NCBI RefSeq assembly: GCF_945859685.1
Contig: NC_079149.1
Coordinates: 54,082,991 to 54,146,990, forward strand
Source of the DNA: Eupeodes corollae
Lineage: Eukaryota > Arthropoda > Insecta > Diptera > Syrphidae
Direction of reading: 5' to 3'
Length of the DNA: 64,000 nt
This document shows, one piece after another, positions 22,921-35,709 of the stretch. A program made the position numbers and the translations under genes. The notes beneath the pieces are model-generated. The model worked only from the letters and a program-made list of their open reading frames with translations. It did not search any database and had not been told where the DNA came from. Numbering within the stretch: position 1 is the first letter of the stretch; each line of letters starts with the position of its first letter.

Positions 22921-25857
22921 TGAATATAAAACATAGAAAAGACATCTAGTTTCCTTCAAGTCCTAAAAAAAGTTATAAAGTTAATCTGGGTTTAAACAAT
23001 AAACTACTTTAAACCTTTAATTTTCTTCAATCACGTTACGAACGAACTTTACATACTACTCTGTATTTTGCGTACAAAAGAGTTCCGACTTATTTCCAAA
23101 TTTAAAGATCTTTATCCAACAAACCATCAACTATAGAATTAATTCAATTCAACAATCAGCATATTTTGAGTGCAAGCCCCAAGGAATTTGAACAATTTTA
23201 ATTTTGCTGTCTTGACTCCACCTATACACTGAAGTTTTTTGAAATCTTGTCCAAATCGTAGGTGTCGATGAGTCTATGAGTCTATTTGAAGAATCTATTA
23301 TTAAGTGGTGGAAGAAGTATAAATGTAGGCATTTTTCATCACCTGTTTCAAAGTTTATTCACGGCTTGTTAATTCATAATACACGTATCACTGATGCTTT
23401 GTGTAAGATTTTTAATTTGACTTATTCTTTGAAATATAGCCAATAAAGATCCCCCTCAACAATTAAATCAATACCAAGCTCATTGACGTTGAAAAGAATT
23501 GATTTTTTTTAAAGTGATGATCTATGGGTCAATTTAATTCATAAATTCAAATATTTTGACTTTTACTTCTAATGTAATATATTATTTGCAAATTGAAGGT
23601 AAATGGGGCCTAAAAGGCTATAAACATATATTTTCTCGTTAAGAGGAGGTCATCACAATTGTAAAAACAAAACTCAAGAAGTAATATAGGTGTAAAGGTG
23701 TCTGACACATTTATTTTTTACATATACGAACTTAAGTATTCAAAGGTTAATTTTCGAATATTTCAATATATGTTATTTATGAATAGGACATTGATTATAA
23801 GCGGTTTTCACACCATTTGAGCACTTTACTTTCTATAATTGTTACTTACAACAATAGTAATTTGTATTGTGTAAGTTATCGAAATTTATCTAATAATAGC
23901 TCATAAAATCATCAAAAGTGAAAAATCAAAAAAGCTGTTTGCCAATCAATAAAATACTGAAACAGATTTAAGAAACATTTAGTTAAATAATGAATTCAAT
24001 GTGTTGAACATCATACTTAAACACTTATAATTATTACTTCAACAAAAACATCATTCAACTGTCATTTGAATTATGTATGTTCTATTCTTGAACTTACTTG
24101 ACTTCTATGTATCGAAAATACTCCTTGTTATGTCTGATATTTTGTTTTTCGTCATCACTTGACTTCATAAATTTAGATACACTTGTTAGAACTGCGAAAA
24201 TGTATCTATGTATATAATATAGCTCACAAGACTAACATTTTTATAATTTTTCATGATATAAACTATATAATCCCATAATTTATTCAATTACTATGCTCTT
24301 AAATAATGGTATGTCTTAATAAAAATATAATTGTCTGATTAATCTCGTACAACTTATTTTTGTTGTTTTTTTAAGTGATAAATTCTTGTCAAATATTATC
24401 TTGTTAACATTTTTGCAAAATTTATTAATATTCTACATTGATATCACTACTTCAAATCTTTTTGACTTAGAGGAATATTCTGTCAAGTGTGAAGTATTTT
24501 TACCTTATGACTTGACTATTGACCCGTCTCAAAATAAATATTAACACTCAAATATTCGTTTTATTCATGTAGGTTGATGCTTACTCATAGTTGGACTTTA
24601 GGAAGTTAAATTCACTTTAAGACGCTCTTATATTGTCTTACTCTTAAAATTCTTTTGGCCCACAATCAAAATAAATATAAATTAAAAACTTTAGTGAATT
24701 TTATGAAAAAAGAATACAGGGCTTTTATTTTTATTAAAGCACTTCCCAATAAAATGTTTAGTTTTAAATATGGCAAATTTTTGAAGCTACCATATTTTTA
24801 AATTAAAACTGCAGCATTAAAACTAAAAATGAATCAATACACGCATTGAAATTATTCACTACAAAAATGGCATAGATTTTTCAAAACTACTCGTAAGACA
24901 TTTTTGGGTCGTCGCTAATCGTAAAGTACCTTCTCAGCCGGCAAAATTGAAAAAGGTGGAAAAAGTGATGTGAGGAATTAAAACCGCCATCGTCGCTGAA
25001 GAACAACTGATAATTATTACTGATGTAGCCCATAATTTTAACGAAAATACATATTTGAAAATTTATCGTCCACCTTTATAACTAGGCATTCCGCAAACTA
25101 CATTACAATGTATTTTTAATAAAAACCTAAGTCTTAAGTCGATCAGTATCAATTTTGTATGTTCATGGGTTCTTGAAATGTATTAAAATGATCATACATT
25201 TTGTTTTACCATTTTCTTATATTGACGAAACATTTTCAAATTTGTATAAATTCTAAATAATTGTTTGGAAAAAAGTATCTGCCTTCAAAAAATCAAGAAA
25301 TACAACTGTTTGCCAACCTCTGTACACGAAAGAATGGCGTACACTGAAAGGCATGAAAATAAAAACTTCTCTCAAAACACTGTGTTTGCAATCAACTTCA
25401 ATTTTTGTGTTGAACTCTTTAACGAATTTATTTCTCTTTCTTATTTTGCATATGCTAGTTATGTTACTGATATGGGCACTAAAAGAGACTAATAAACAAA
25501 TTTTGAAAACTTGTACACTTAAAGAAAAAATCAGATAGCTTTCCAGTTAAGTTCACTTCCAATAGCTTTTCATTATAGATAAAACTGTTGATATCTAAAC
25601 GCTTTTGCAACCCAATTCCGCGAGTCATTTGTTAATAGCCCTTAATTACTTGATGAAGCATATTTTCATAATCTCTACTCCTTTTTGCAAACTAGATGAA
25701 GTCGTAATCTTGTGGTACAGAGTACGATCCTCGATCTTTTATCCTTGTTGAACGATGAATGCTGAGCCGGTCCCTACACGGTATTCCCTCGATAGTATTA
25801 AAAAACTGTATTAATGCTTTAGTTGAATCCCTTACGTTCATATTCAAACTCTCCCTT
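22921..25857. other. AT-rich stretch, no gene seen
   Basis: Short open frames near 25265-25538 lack motifs and splice context. No transposon ends were recognised. Confidence 0.4.
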
Positions 25858-26684
25858 AGGGGCCAGTTATAGCTATCATTGAAATCGATCCGGAAAAATT
25901 TTTGAATCGATATTTGACGGTTTTTCCATTTGATTAGAAATGAAAATTATATACTGATCGATCGGTAATCGCACAAATAATTTTTATTTGTAAAAGTACA
26001 ATGTTGCATTTATTGTTGCCTAAAAATGTATTTTTCTACTTTCCGGATGGAATTTCATTTTCCTAAACAGCCCATACTTTTATGTTCAAAAGTGAAACGA
26101 GTCGTTTCACAGATTTGTTTTCTAATTTCACACAATTCCAGTGACAGATTTTTGTTAGGGTCCGGTAATAGCTATCAGTAAAATCCATCAGTAAATTAAA
26201 TGTCACTTTCGATCATAACATCGAGCTTCGCGCCCCAGACAATTGTTTTACTGTTGCTTTCATCAGTAAAATTTTTAATGAAGGAAAAAAATTGGAATTG
26301 TAAAAAATTGGAACACCAACAGTAAGACGAAATGGATTTTTTTTGGCTTTTGGCAGTCAGCTGTTCAGTAAAATGAAATTTTATCATTAAACAAATTAAA
26401 ATAGATTAATAAATTAAAGAAAACTTTAAACGCATTGTTTCTTTTAAAAAAAATATTTGAACGTAGGATTCATCTTATTCATCAATCTTTTGCTAGAAAT
26501 AAATCTGTAACATATCCAAAAACTAAAAACAAAAATTTTACTGCTGAATTTTACTGATAGCTTTAACCGACCCTTTACAAAACAATGACAGACATTTTTA
26601 ATGATAGCTATTATTAAAAAACGACTTGTCAAAAAGTTCCAAAGTTTGTTTTCAATGATGAAAACCAATGATAGCTAACTGGCG
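25858..26684. mobile_element. MITE-like element, outer copy of a nested pair
   Basis: The left edge, GGGGCCAGTTATAGCTATCA at 25859, is matched by an inverted right edge, CAATGATAGCTAACTGGC, at about 26666-26683. Between them lies a second pair of ends with nearly the same sequence (inner element). No coding capacity is visible. Target duplications are not clear: 'tta' occurs on both sides within a few bases of each edge. Confidence 0.45.
26156..26577. mobile_element. MITE-like element, inner copy
   Basis: Terminal inverted repeats of about 26 bases. The left end starts AGGGTCCGGTAATAGCTATC and continues AGTAAAAT. The right end, read inverted, starts AGGGTCGGTTAAAGCTATC and continues the same way. 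The interior is about 370 bp, non-coding, and rich in 'ttttactg' and 'cagtaaaa'. The ends resemble those of the outer element, so one member has jumped into a relative. Confidence 0.55.
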
Positions 26685-27104
26685 AATTAAAACAGGCAAA
26701 TTTCCCAGTATATAGAAGAAATATTTTCTCTCATCAATTTTATAGAAAGGTAACAAGGCGGATATAACAAAATACAAGCCCATTGAAAAACTTTCTTGCA
26801 TGTTATATAAAATGCTCATTTGAACAAGTTGTTTTGAAAAGTGTAGCATTTTTTTAGTAAGAATCTCATTTGCGGACAGCAACATGTTTTTTTGAAAAAA
26901 ATCAACCATTACAAATTTACTCACATTCTAAAACATATGCTCAAACTTTAGAACAAGGTTATTAAATTATTAAGCCATGAAGCTATTTTATTTATTCTTG
27001 AAACTCTTGTTTTGGTTTTCCACGATTTTTCTCACCTTGAAAACAGATAATATGAGGTAAAATTTAAAAATTCTTTTTCAAAACTTTTGGTGGCTTATTC
27101 TGGT
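26685..27104. other. AT-rich stretch, no gene seen
   Basis: A 90-codon minus-strand frame at 26652-26924 overlaps the MITE edge and has no recognisable domain. Confidence 0.4.
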
Positions 27105-27815
27105 GTTATCCAAAAAAGCTATTTTGGTCCATTTCTGTTCAACCTGTCTATTAATGTCTTTTTTCTTTCTTTTTTTTACATAGATATGGTTATAAACTAC
27201 CTTACAAACGTCTGTGGTAAAGTGAAGTAGTCATTTTTGCTGATGGTACACATTTTTGTTTAATAATAAAGTCCATCTATAATCGAATTATTTTACAAGC
27301 CAACATTCATAGTTTTACATTTTGGTGTGGCAATAATAGTCTTGATCTCAACCCTTTTCAATCGTTAATGTAATTGGTTATTGTATATAGCAGCAAAAAA
27401 GGAGTTCAATGATCCCTATGTTACTCTTTCTTTGTACAATTGCAATTTTCGTCCTCATCTTCAATATGCTTCGCAAGTATGGACACCAAACTAGGAAATT
27501 AATAGAAAACCTATTGAATCAATTCAAAGGGCATTTCTTGGGATGATCCTTATGATCCACCTTCCTATCAACATGGTATTCAGCTTCCTCATATTCAATC
27601 TCTTCATCAAAGGCGTGTTAATAATGACTTAATATTTCTTCATCAACTTATTAATGGTTAAATTGATGCACCTTATTTTCTATCTTGTGTACATTTGAAT
27701 TACCGACTTAGAACTCATCATTTGTGTTCATTTGGTTTTATACATATTGACTGCCATAGAACTAACTATTGGAAGAATGAAGCTTTATATTGAATTATAT
27801 AACTTAACATCGATA
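27105..27815 (+). mobile_element. Non-LTR retrotransposon fragment (CR1/jockey-like)
   Basis: Plus-strand broken frames read FGPFLFNLSI (RT motif B end, about 27125), FADGTHFC (motif C with the second D lost, about 27236), RPHLQYASQVWTP near 27450, then IESIQRAFLG and a C-terminal block with RTHHLCSFGF at about 27700. The order and spacing match the second half of a CR1/jockey-type RT ORF. Stops are common. Confidence 0.68.
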
Positions 27816-28770
27816 GATTTAAATCTAAGTAAGGTGGGATTAAATTCATTGTTTGCATCCAGTACTCCACTATCGTAAATGTCTTTATTTTATTTTTTAA
27901 CATGTATTAGTTAATTTTAAATGTTTTGGCTTTAATTGTTTTATTTTCTTACAAACAACTAACACATACACTTATGATGAGTCTCCGGTCGGGTCGTATA
28001 GTTTGACGCTTTCTATAAGCTTTGAAAATTCTGAAGTCTAAAAAAAAATCTAAAAATCATTTTTAGTGATGAGTCCCATTTCCAACTTGGTGGCTATGGT
28101 TGACCATGCTCCTAGTATGTACAATGAAACAAATGTCAATTGAAACATCTTAAAAAAACCCTTTTTTAAATATCAAAATAAAACCTCTTATATATTATTG
28201 AACAAGACAAGTGTAAACAACAATACTTCACATATTAAGACTTTTAGGAGGAGTTGTTACAAACAATATTTCACCTAAGCTACGAGAAGAGTTTTAGTTC
28301 TGAATGTAACCGGTTCGAGTTTTGGTCTTAAATACAGAACATTACCTAAAAAAATTAATAACAAGAAGTTCTTCGGTCAAAGACATAGCTTAATACTCTG
28401 ACCTTGATCAATAGTCACACGAAATATATGTACAAATTTAATGGCAAACATTATTTATTCTTTCGTCATCATTGCTATGGAGAATTTCAGGAAAACACTT
28501 TAAATAAAACACAAACGTCAAATTATGTCGAACAGCCAATTATGTTCTGTATAATAAATTAAGAGTCTTCTTCAAATAAATTTCCTACGGGGCTAACATC
28601 TCGCAAAATATGTATATTATCACCTTTATACAGCATAAAAATGACACCTTCATTTTTCAAAGCACTACTATATGGTAGGTACTTCATATAAGTTTGACTA
28701 TTACTTATAGGTTGTCTTGTATCAAAATATTCAAAATATGTATCGAAGAAAAAATAAAATTATTATGCTT
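27816..28770. other. AT-rich stretch, no gene seen
   Basis: No exon, transposon end or structured repeat was recognised. Confidence 0.4.
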
Positions 28771-29552
28771 TGTTTAACGACTACACTTAATCAAACTTCT
28801 TATATAGCTGCCGACGCGACGCGGTCGCCGCGGGTGCAAAAGTAGACCAAACTTACAATCTCCATCAAAAGACTGCAACTTACAGATACAAAATCTACAA
28901 CTCATCAATAAAACACCATCAGAGTCGATGAAGCTGAAAAAAAAATTAATAAAATCATGTTTGAGTAGCGGACATGGTTTAAAAGAACCCAAAAGTTGAG
29001 GGTATTAAATAACTTTGGACCAAACGAAAGTGAATGTTTTCGTTTTTTTTTTTAATTTTAAATTTATGTTCGTGGGTCTTTTTGGATCCGGACTGAAGTG
29101 ATGCTAATGTGGAGGTTTCTTCTGTTGCTCTTGGGCGTGCGTATCTTCTTCTTCGTGGCTAAGAAATAGTTTGGTAATCTTGTAGTTTTGGAATCAGTTC
29201 ATACTCGCGATTTGGCCGGGAAACAGCGTTTAGCTTAACAGTGAACAAATTATCATATCCTTGGCTTATTAATTACAAGGATTTGAATCTCTAAACGAAA
29301 CAAAAATTTAAAGCAAACATTAACTAACAAAATTTTCCCTTTGAAAATTTTATCGAATTAAACAACGAAACAGTTTCAATTTAAATAAGTGCTAAACACT
29401 GTAAAATCCTTTTCTGTTAAAGTGATACCGCCTCCTTGAATTTATTGTGAAAGATCATGTGCTAAAATCAATCAACGATCACATATTTTTGATAAAAATA
29501 TAAAATAAATATTTAATTGCAGTTTTTGGATTATTTGTGTCAATTAAAAAAG
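28771..29552. promoter_or_regulatory. Island of less AT-rich, exon- or promoter-like sequence, unassigned
   Basis: Contains a short CpG-rich core at 28808-28842 ('gccgacgcgacgcggtcgcc') next to a TATATA-containing stretch. On the plus strand a 22-codon frame at 29101-29169 encodes a hydrophobic peptide (MLMWRFLLLLLGVRIFFFV). A long leader-like segment ends with a good donor, AAG|GTACGT, at 29552/29553, which could be an untranslated first exon. On the minus strand a TTTTTTTTTCAG acceptor precedes a short open piece ending at a GTAAGTTTG donor. Neither reading could be linked to a gene. The plus-strand gene at 38503 needs an upstream leader exon, and this is one candidate. Confidence 0.2.
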
Positions 29553-29682
29553 GTACGTGCCACAAGTATTTATTTTGTAGTCATGCATCTCTATGAATGT
29601 CTTAAGAGGGATCAATTTTCTATTTTAAAAGGATATACATCCATACTTATTTTAATATAATAATGGACCTTTAATTGCAAAA

Positions 29683-29975
29683 GTTGCTCCTGGAAATTAC
29701 GTCGGATTTCTTTCTTTTAGGAAAAAGAAAAAAACGAGTAAAAATTTTCTCTTTGGAAACTGTGCAAGACAGGAATAAAGGATAAAAGAAAACCAGAGAG
29801 ATTTACAAATGTAGGCAAAAAATCAAATGACATATTATTTCAGACTTGATTTCCAAATCTCCTAGAAATTTCGTTAGTAGAGAGTGAGCAAAATTTTGTT
29901 TTGGGAAAAACCCCTTATAAATCAATATACAATTCTGATTTTTTGTCTAAGGAAAAAAGACTAAATTTGTCTGGA
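29683..29975. repeat. Degenerate relative of the hAT-like element
   Basis: The start, 'gctcctggaaattacgtcgga', resembles the hAT-like left end GGCTCCCGGAAATTACGCC, and 'tttctttcttttaggaaaaa' follows as in the 19377 copy. The right end is not clear. The piece abuts the repeat copy beginning at 29991. Confidence 0.35.
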
Positions 29976-29990
29976 ACTTATCTCATTTTT

Positions 29991-31712
29991 AACTTCCCAT
30001 AGGAAATTTTGTAATAGGTAAGATTTATCGAGTTGACAATTTCGACATATCTTGACGTTTGGTCTTTAAAAGTTATATAAAAGATTTATAGAGAGATATC
30101 TGTATTTACGTGTGTACGTACATACGTCCGTGTGTTCGGGAAGCTTTTTTAGTCATTCAAGAAGTAGCAGAAACTTCGACTTCAAATAAATTGTGTTAAG
30201 TACACAGAAGGAAAGGATTTTTGAATTTTTTATAAAAATCCAATAGTCATTAAAATTAAAATCTGCAAAATTTTGCCTTTAACGAAAAATAATGGTATCT
30301 ATTAGAAAAAACACTAGACATTTTTGTATATACAAAATAAAAACTTTCAAAAAATCCTACTAAAATTGGTAAAAATTGTTTCTTGACCAAAAATCTCGTG
30401 GACAAAACCAGTATAAGGAGTACAATGAAAGACATTAAAGACTTCAAATTTCTTATCTCATTTAATTATTCGTACGTCCGTCTGTCCATACATTTGTGAC
30501 GTTTTTTCCGTCGTCCATAGCTAAAAAACCAGCAAAGATATCTGCTTCATATAAATTATGTTATATAGATAATAAAGCAGAAAGATGCAGAAAGGGCTCT
30601 CAAGAAAATTGCTTGTGTTGTTTTTTTACCATAGCAGTTTAAAAAAAAATTGGTTTACATTAAATATCTCACGAACCAAAAACGCTAGAGACTTGAATTA
30701 AATTTTGTATTATATACTGTAACGTGCCACTAAATTATTATATTTTTGGAAAAAATCCAATTAACGTTTTTTTTATAAATCGAAAACACTGAAAAAAAAT
30801 GTGTCATCTCCAAAATGTTACGATTAAAAAATGATTTAATCTCTAAAACAACGAAAAGTAACGTTTTAAACATCTGGTAAAATTTTAAGAAAAATCAAAT
30901 TGACAGTTTTCTACAAAAACTAAAAACCTAAAAAAAAATTACTCAAATTTGGTAAAAGTTTATTTTCGACTCAAATATCTTTTCAAAACTTAGAGATATT
31001 GGCTTTAAAATTTTATGAAAAATCGAATTGACAGTTTTCTACAAAAACTAAAAACCTAAAAAAAAAAATACTCAAATTTGGTAAAAATTGATTTTCGAAT
31101 CAAATATCTTTTTGATTGAGATTATGGCTTTTAACTTATTTTCCCTTATAAGAAATATTGTTTTCAACATTCAGAAAAAATTTGAGACAAATTGAATTGA
31201 CAGTTTTCTTATAAAAAATAAAAACATAAACAAAAACATTAATAAAAGTTAATAAAAATGTATTTTCAACTCAAATATCTTTTTAAAAATTTGAGATTAT
31301 GGCTTTCAACTTATTTTCCCTTATAAGAAATATTGTTTTCAACATTCAGAAAAATTTTGAGACAAATCGAATTGACAGTTTTTTACAAACAATAAAAACC
31401 TAATACTAAAATTTGGTAAAAATTTACTTTCGACTCAAATAGCTGTTCAAAAATTAAAAATGTGGTCTTCAAACTTTTTTTTATTTCACAGAAAATATTG
31501 TTTTCGATATTCAGTAGTTTTTTTTTAATCCTACAGCCCGTTTTTTTACAAAAAAATAAAATCTGCACAAAATAATCAAATTTCGTAAAAATTAATGTTT
31601 CAACCGACAACTTTTTTAACCCAACACGAAAACCTACAAACTTTTAAGCAAGACAAATCTACAGACGGGATGGGAAGTTATCGGTATGGGTTGCATACCA
31701 GCCTCTTTTTTA
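29991..31712 (+). repeat. AACTTCCCAT repeat family, copy 4
   Basis: Head AACTTCCCATAGGAAATT at 29991. A second, partial head with the same CGTACGTCCGT block appears at 30471-30640, so two copies have fused. Four tandem units follow, marked by 'ttggtaaaa.tt.attttcga.tcaaat' at about 30952, 31080, 31250 and 31411 (spacing 128, 170 and 161). The tail 'aagcaagacaaatctacag', then 'gggatgggaagttatcggta' and 'accagcctctttttt', ends near 31712. Confidence 0.68.
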
Positions 31713-34220
31713 TTCTTTTGAACTTTGAATTGTACTTTTCGATGTTAGGAAAAATACGTGAAGAAGAAATATATTCTACCAGTCAGGCAAACAGCCTATC
31801 ATTGAAAACAATAGTTGTACCTTCATCTCTGAAACTGATTGATTCTCTTTATATTATGTATTAAAAAACTCTAACAGACTTTCTGAAACTGATTGATCCT
31901 ATTTATAAATAGATAAAGCACAAACACGACATGACATTCCTCTATATACATCTTATTATTGTTATGTGTATGTTAAAACATTCTCCTTTCTTCAAAAACC
32001 AAGTTTGTACGTCAACTCTTTTGTTTAAGGTCAATATTAAACGCTTCTATTTTACTGTGTCGTGTGTTTTCATATAAAAGTTCGTTTGGTACAAATTGTT
32101 TTCATTCAATACGTTTTTATTATGCCCCCAAATTAAAAAAAAATACTTTAATAAATAGATAATTTAAGTTAACATGCTCTTAAAATAAGGTCTTTTTTAA
32201 AAAGAAAGGACTTCTACTTAAGAACTGCAATATGCACAAATATATGTAAATCATTTTCAAGAAAAATAAATAAACAAAAATTCTGTCTTTTCACAATATG
32301 TTTTCGAAAGTAATTCACAAGATCGGAATTTAATTCCTTCATCGGCTGCATTGACGGAATTGATCAAAATTGATACATTTATTTAACAATGAAGGTTTCA
32401 TCAGTAATATTATCCAATTTTATTTTTAACTTTTCATTAAAAATACAATACAAATTATTAAATTATTATAGACGCTTCAGAATAAAACACTTTTATTGGC
32501 ATTTTTAAAAGTATATCTAATAAATCAATCATTCTATTAATTATTATTATTATTTATATTATATTCCGTTGATAATATATAACGTGACTTCTGATTGATG
32601 TGTGATATTTGTTTGAGTGTTAGATACTTGCTTCCGACAGATATACTAATTGTGTATAGGAAATTACTTTGATATAAATCATTTAAAATATATATTTACT
32701 GAGCAAACAAATTTTAAACAATATATGTATTTTTCGAAACATAAAATGGTAGTAAAATGTTTTTTTTTTTTTAATTTGAATAAGATCGATTATAATGTAT
32801 TCAGACTATTATATGATGTTATTTTTATCGGATGTCATTTACATATACATAATATATTTATTTAAATAAATAAAATTCCTTAATGTTATAATTTAATTAA
32901 AAATAAACTTGATTTCTGAAAAATGCTCTAATTTTAGAAAGGTATAATGGGATTTTTAATTAACAAAAAAAAAACACACGTCAAAGGCTTATGTGCTTCT
33001 TTTTGCAGAATTTATATTTAGATTAGATATGTTTTGAATTTTTAAGATAAAATAAATCAATAAAATAAAGACAATTTTATGACGCAACAGGTCGTAAAAA
33101 AAGCCATAGTTCTTAGACGAATCCTAACGACTAGTTTGAAATTCACTTTTTCATGTTAAGTAAAGAAGAATGTAAAGAAGACGGCAAAAAAACACCGGGA
33201 TTGAACATGGACTTAATGGCTTGCTGTTGTTCTAAAATGAAAGGTTCAGTTTAAGATTCCTATTGTAATGCAATTTTTCATATTGGATTTTAGAAAGAAT
33301 GTTAAAGAGTTTGATTATCCATGTTATAGTCCTTTCGTAAAAGTAATGACTGCATTGTCAAATCGTCATAATGTTATCTTATAGCTTATATAAATTTTAA
33401 AACATATTATGTAGGTACATATTGTGCACACATACGTATGTATAGAAATATTATGTAAAATATAAATGCATAGTAAACATTTTTTTCTAATCAGTAATCT
33501 CTAATAAAACGTTGCCTAATATATTAAAATACCAATACCAGATATATTTTAAGTTCCATAACTTCCAGCATAATATTATAGGGCTAAGTGGTGCATTATT
33601 ATATCTTTTGCATTTTATGCGGCACTCAAAAAAAATCATTTTAAAAAGTAAGCAGTTATCATATTTGCATTAAACTTCGACACACACCTACATATTATTT
33701 TTATCTAACAGAAAATAAAGAAAAGAAATTTACAAATTGTATATTTTTCCATACATTAATTTTGTTTTGATTTAGTATAGCTAAACAGTGATAGATACAT
33801 ACATTCATACATACATACATTTTTATACTCTTATATAAATATAAATAGATACAAAGAAGAATTTTTCATTTTTATTTGATTTGATTTATTTTGACAAACA
33901 TGTCAAATTCTGAGATATTATTAATGTATTACAAGAAGCCAAAGTGCTTCCGTTAAATAAATTAACTTTTGTGTTTGGTACCAATAAGATTTAAAAAGAA
34001 TCTATAAAAAGAAACTTTTTGCATCTCAATTGCGAAGCGTGTAAAAGCTTTTAATTTTAGATTCGTAAAAAGTGATGAATATACCCGGTTAAATATAATT
34101 ATGTCAACCTTTTAAAGAATTCTTTTGTATCGGTTACCTGTTGTCAAATTAATCTTTAAATAACATTTATTCCAGGAAAGGAAAATCGTTTATACATACA
34201 TACATACATATATTTATAAG
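31713..34220. other. AT-rich stretch, no gene seen
   Basis: Only short microsatellite runs of the 'catacata' type near 33800 and 34190 stand out. No exon or transposon end was recognised. Confidence 0.4.
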
Positions 34221-35629
34221 AAAAAAGAGGCTGGGATGCGACCCACACTGATAACTTCCCATCCCGTCTGTCGATTTGTCTTGCTTAAAAGTTTGTCTAT
34301 ATGTATTTTTAACAAATTTGCGCACTATTTTTTGTAGATTTTATTTTTTATGAAAAAACGGACTGTTGAATTTTTATATAAAAATTACTGAATATTGAAA
34401 ACAATATTTTCTCTGAAATAAAATAAGTTTGAAGCCAATATTTTTTATTTTTGATAAGCTATATGAGCCGAAAGTAAATTTTTACCAAGTTTTAGTATTG
34501 TTTTTTTTTAGAGTTTTATTTTTTGTAAAAAAAAGTCAATTCAAATTTTTTAAAAATTTTACCAAAAAAAACAATATTTCTTATAAGATAAAATTAGTTT
34601 GAAGCCAATATTATTTAAAATTTTTGAAGAGATATTTGAGTCGAAAATCAATTTTTACGAACTTTTATACATTTTTTTTCAGGTTTTTATTTTGTGTAAG
34701 AAAACTGTCTATTCGATTTTTCTCAAAATTTGTCCTAATGTTGAAAACAATATTTATTATAAGAAAAAATTAGTTAAAACCTATTATCTCAAAGTTTTTA
34801 AAAGATATTTGAGTTGAAAATCATTTTTTACGAACTTTTGTTAATTTTTTTTCGGTTTTTAATTTTTTGTACAAAAACTGTCAAATCGATTTTTTTCAAA
34901 CTTTAACTGAATGTTGAGAACAAGATGTTTTGAAAGATAAAAGTAAATTAAAGCCAATATCTCAAAGTTCTGAAAAGATATTTGAGTCGAAAATCAATTT
35001 TTACCAACTTTTATATATTTTTTTTTTAGGTTTTTAATTTTTGTAAAAAAACTGTCAATTCGATTTTTCTCAAAATTTTATCAGATGTCAAAAACATTAT
35101 TTTTCGTTGCACAAAATTGTTTTAGAGATGAAATCATATTTCAGTCGTAAAATTTTGCAGGTGACAATTTTTTTTTTCAGTTTTATTGATTTATAAAAAA
35201 CCCGTTATATTGATTTTTTTCAAAAAATATACCTGTTTGGTTACATGTTACAATATATTATATAATATTTAATTCAAGTCTCTAGCGTTTTTGGTTAACC
35301 AAAATTTTCACCTTTTTTTTAAACTGCTATGGTAAAAAAACCACCCACGCAATTTTCTTGAGAGCCCTTTCTGCATCTTTCTGCCTTATTATCTGTATAA
35401 CAAAATTTATTTGAAGTCGATATCTCTTCTGGTTCTTGTGCTATGGACGACGAAAAAAACGTCGCGAACGTACGGACGTACGGACGTACAAACGTACGTA
35501 CACACGCACGCACAGACATCTTTCTAAAAATCTTTTATTTCGACTCTAGGGACCTTGAAACGTCGAGAAATGTCAAAATTTTCAATTTGACAAATCGGAC
35601 CCATTACAATAACTTCCTATGGGAAGTTA
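34221..35629 (-). repeat. AACTTCCCAT repeat family, copy 5 (best preserved, inverted)
   Basis: The left edge, 'aaaaaagaggctgggatgcg' then 'acccacactgataacttccc', is the tail in reverse. The right edge, 'aacttcctatgggaagtt' at 35611-35628, is the head hairpin with one change. Four units with 'gagtcgaaaatcaatttttac' lie at about 34466, 34638, 34810 and 34984, a period of 172-174. The head includes a (GTACGTAC)-type alternating stretch at 35470-35510. A small hairpin, TGGG-6nt-CCCA, lies close to the tail edge beside a T-run. Confidence 0.7.
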
Positions 35630-35709
35630 AAAATAAAACATTTTTGTACATTTTTAAAATTTGAAACACCACATATGTATTTGCTATTTGTGACCATCTT
35701 AACTCATGA

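Noticed and set aside
25265..25538. Two overlapping plus-strand open frames
   Set aside because: No domain and no conserved-looking phrase; overlapping frames of this size are expected by chance in this composition.
26652..26924. 90-codon minus-strand frame
   Set aside because: Overlaps the edge of a MITE and has no recognisable domain.
34180..34215. Microsatellite 'catacatacata' as a possible CRISPR or satellite array
   Set aside because: A short simple repeat without spacers; ordinary for an insect genome.
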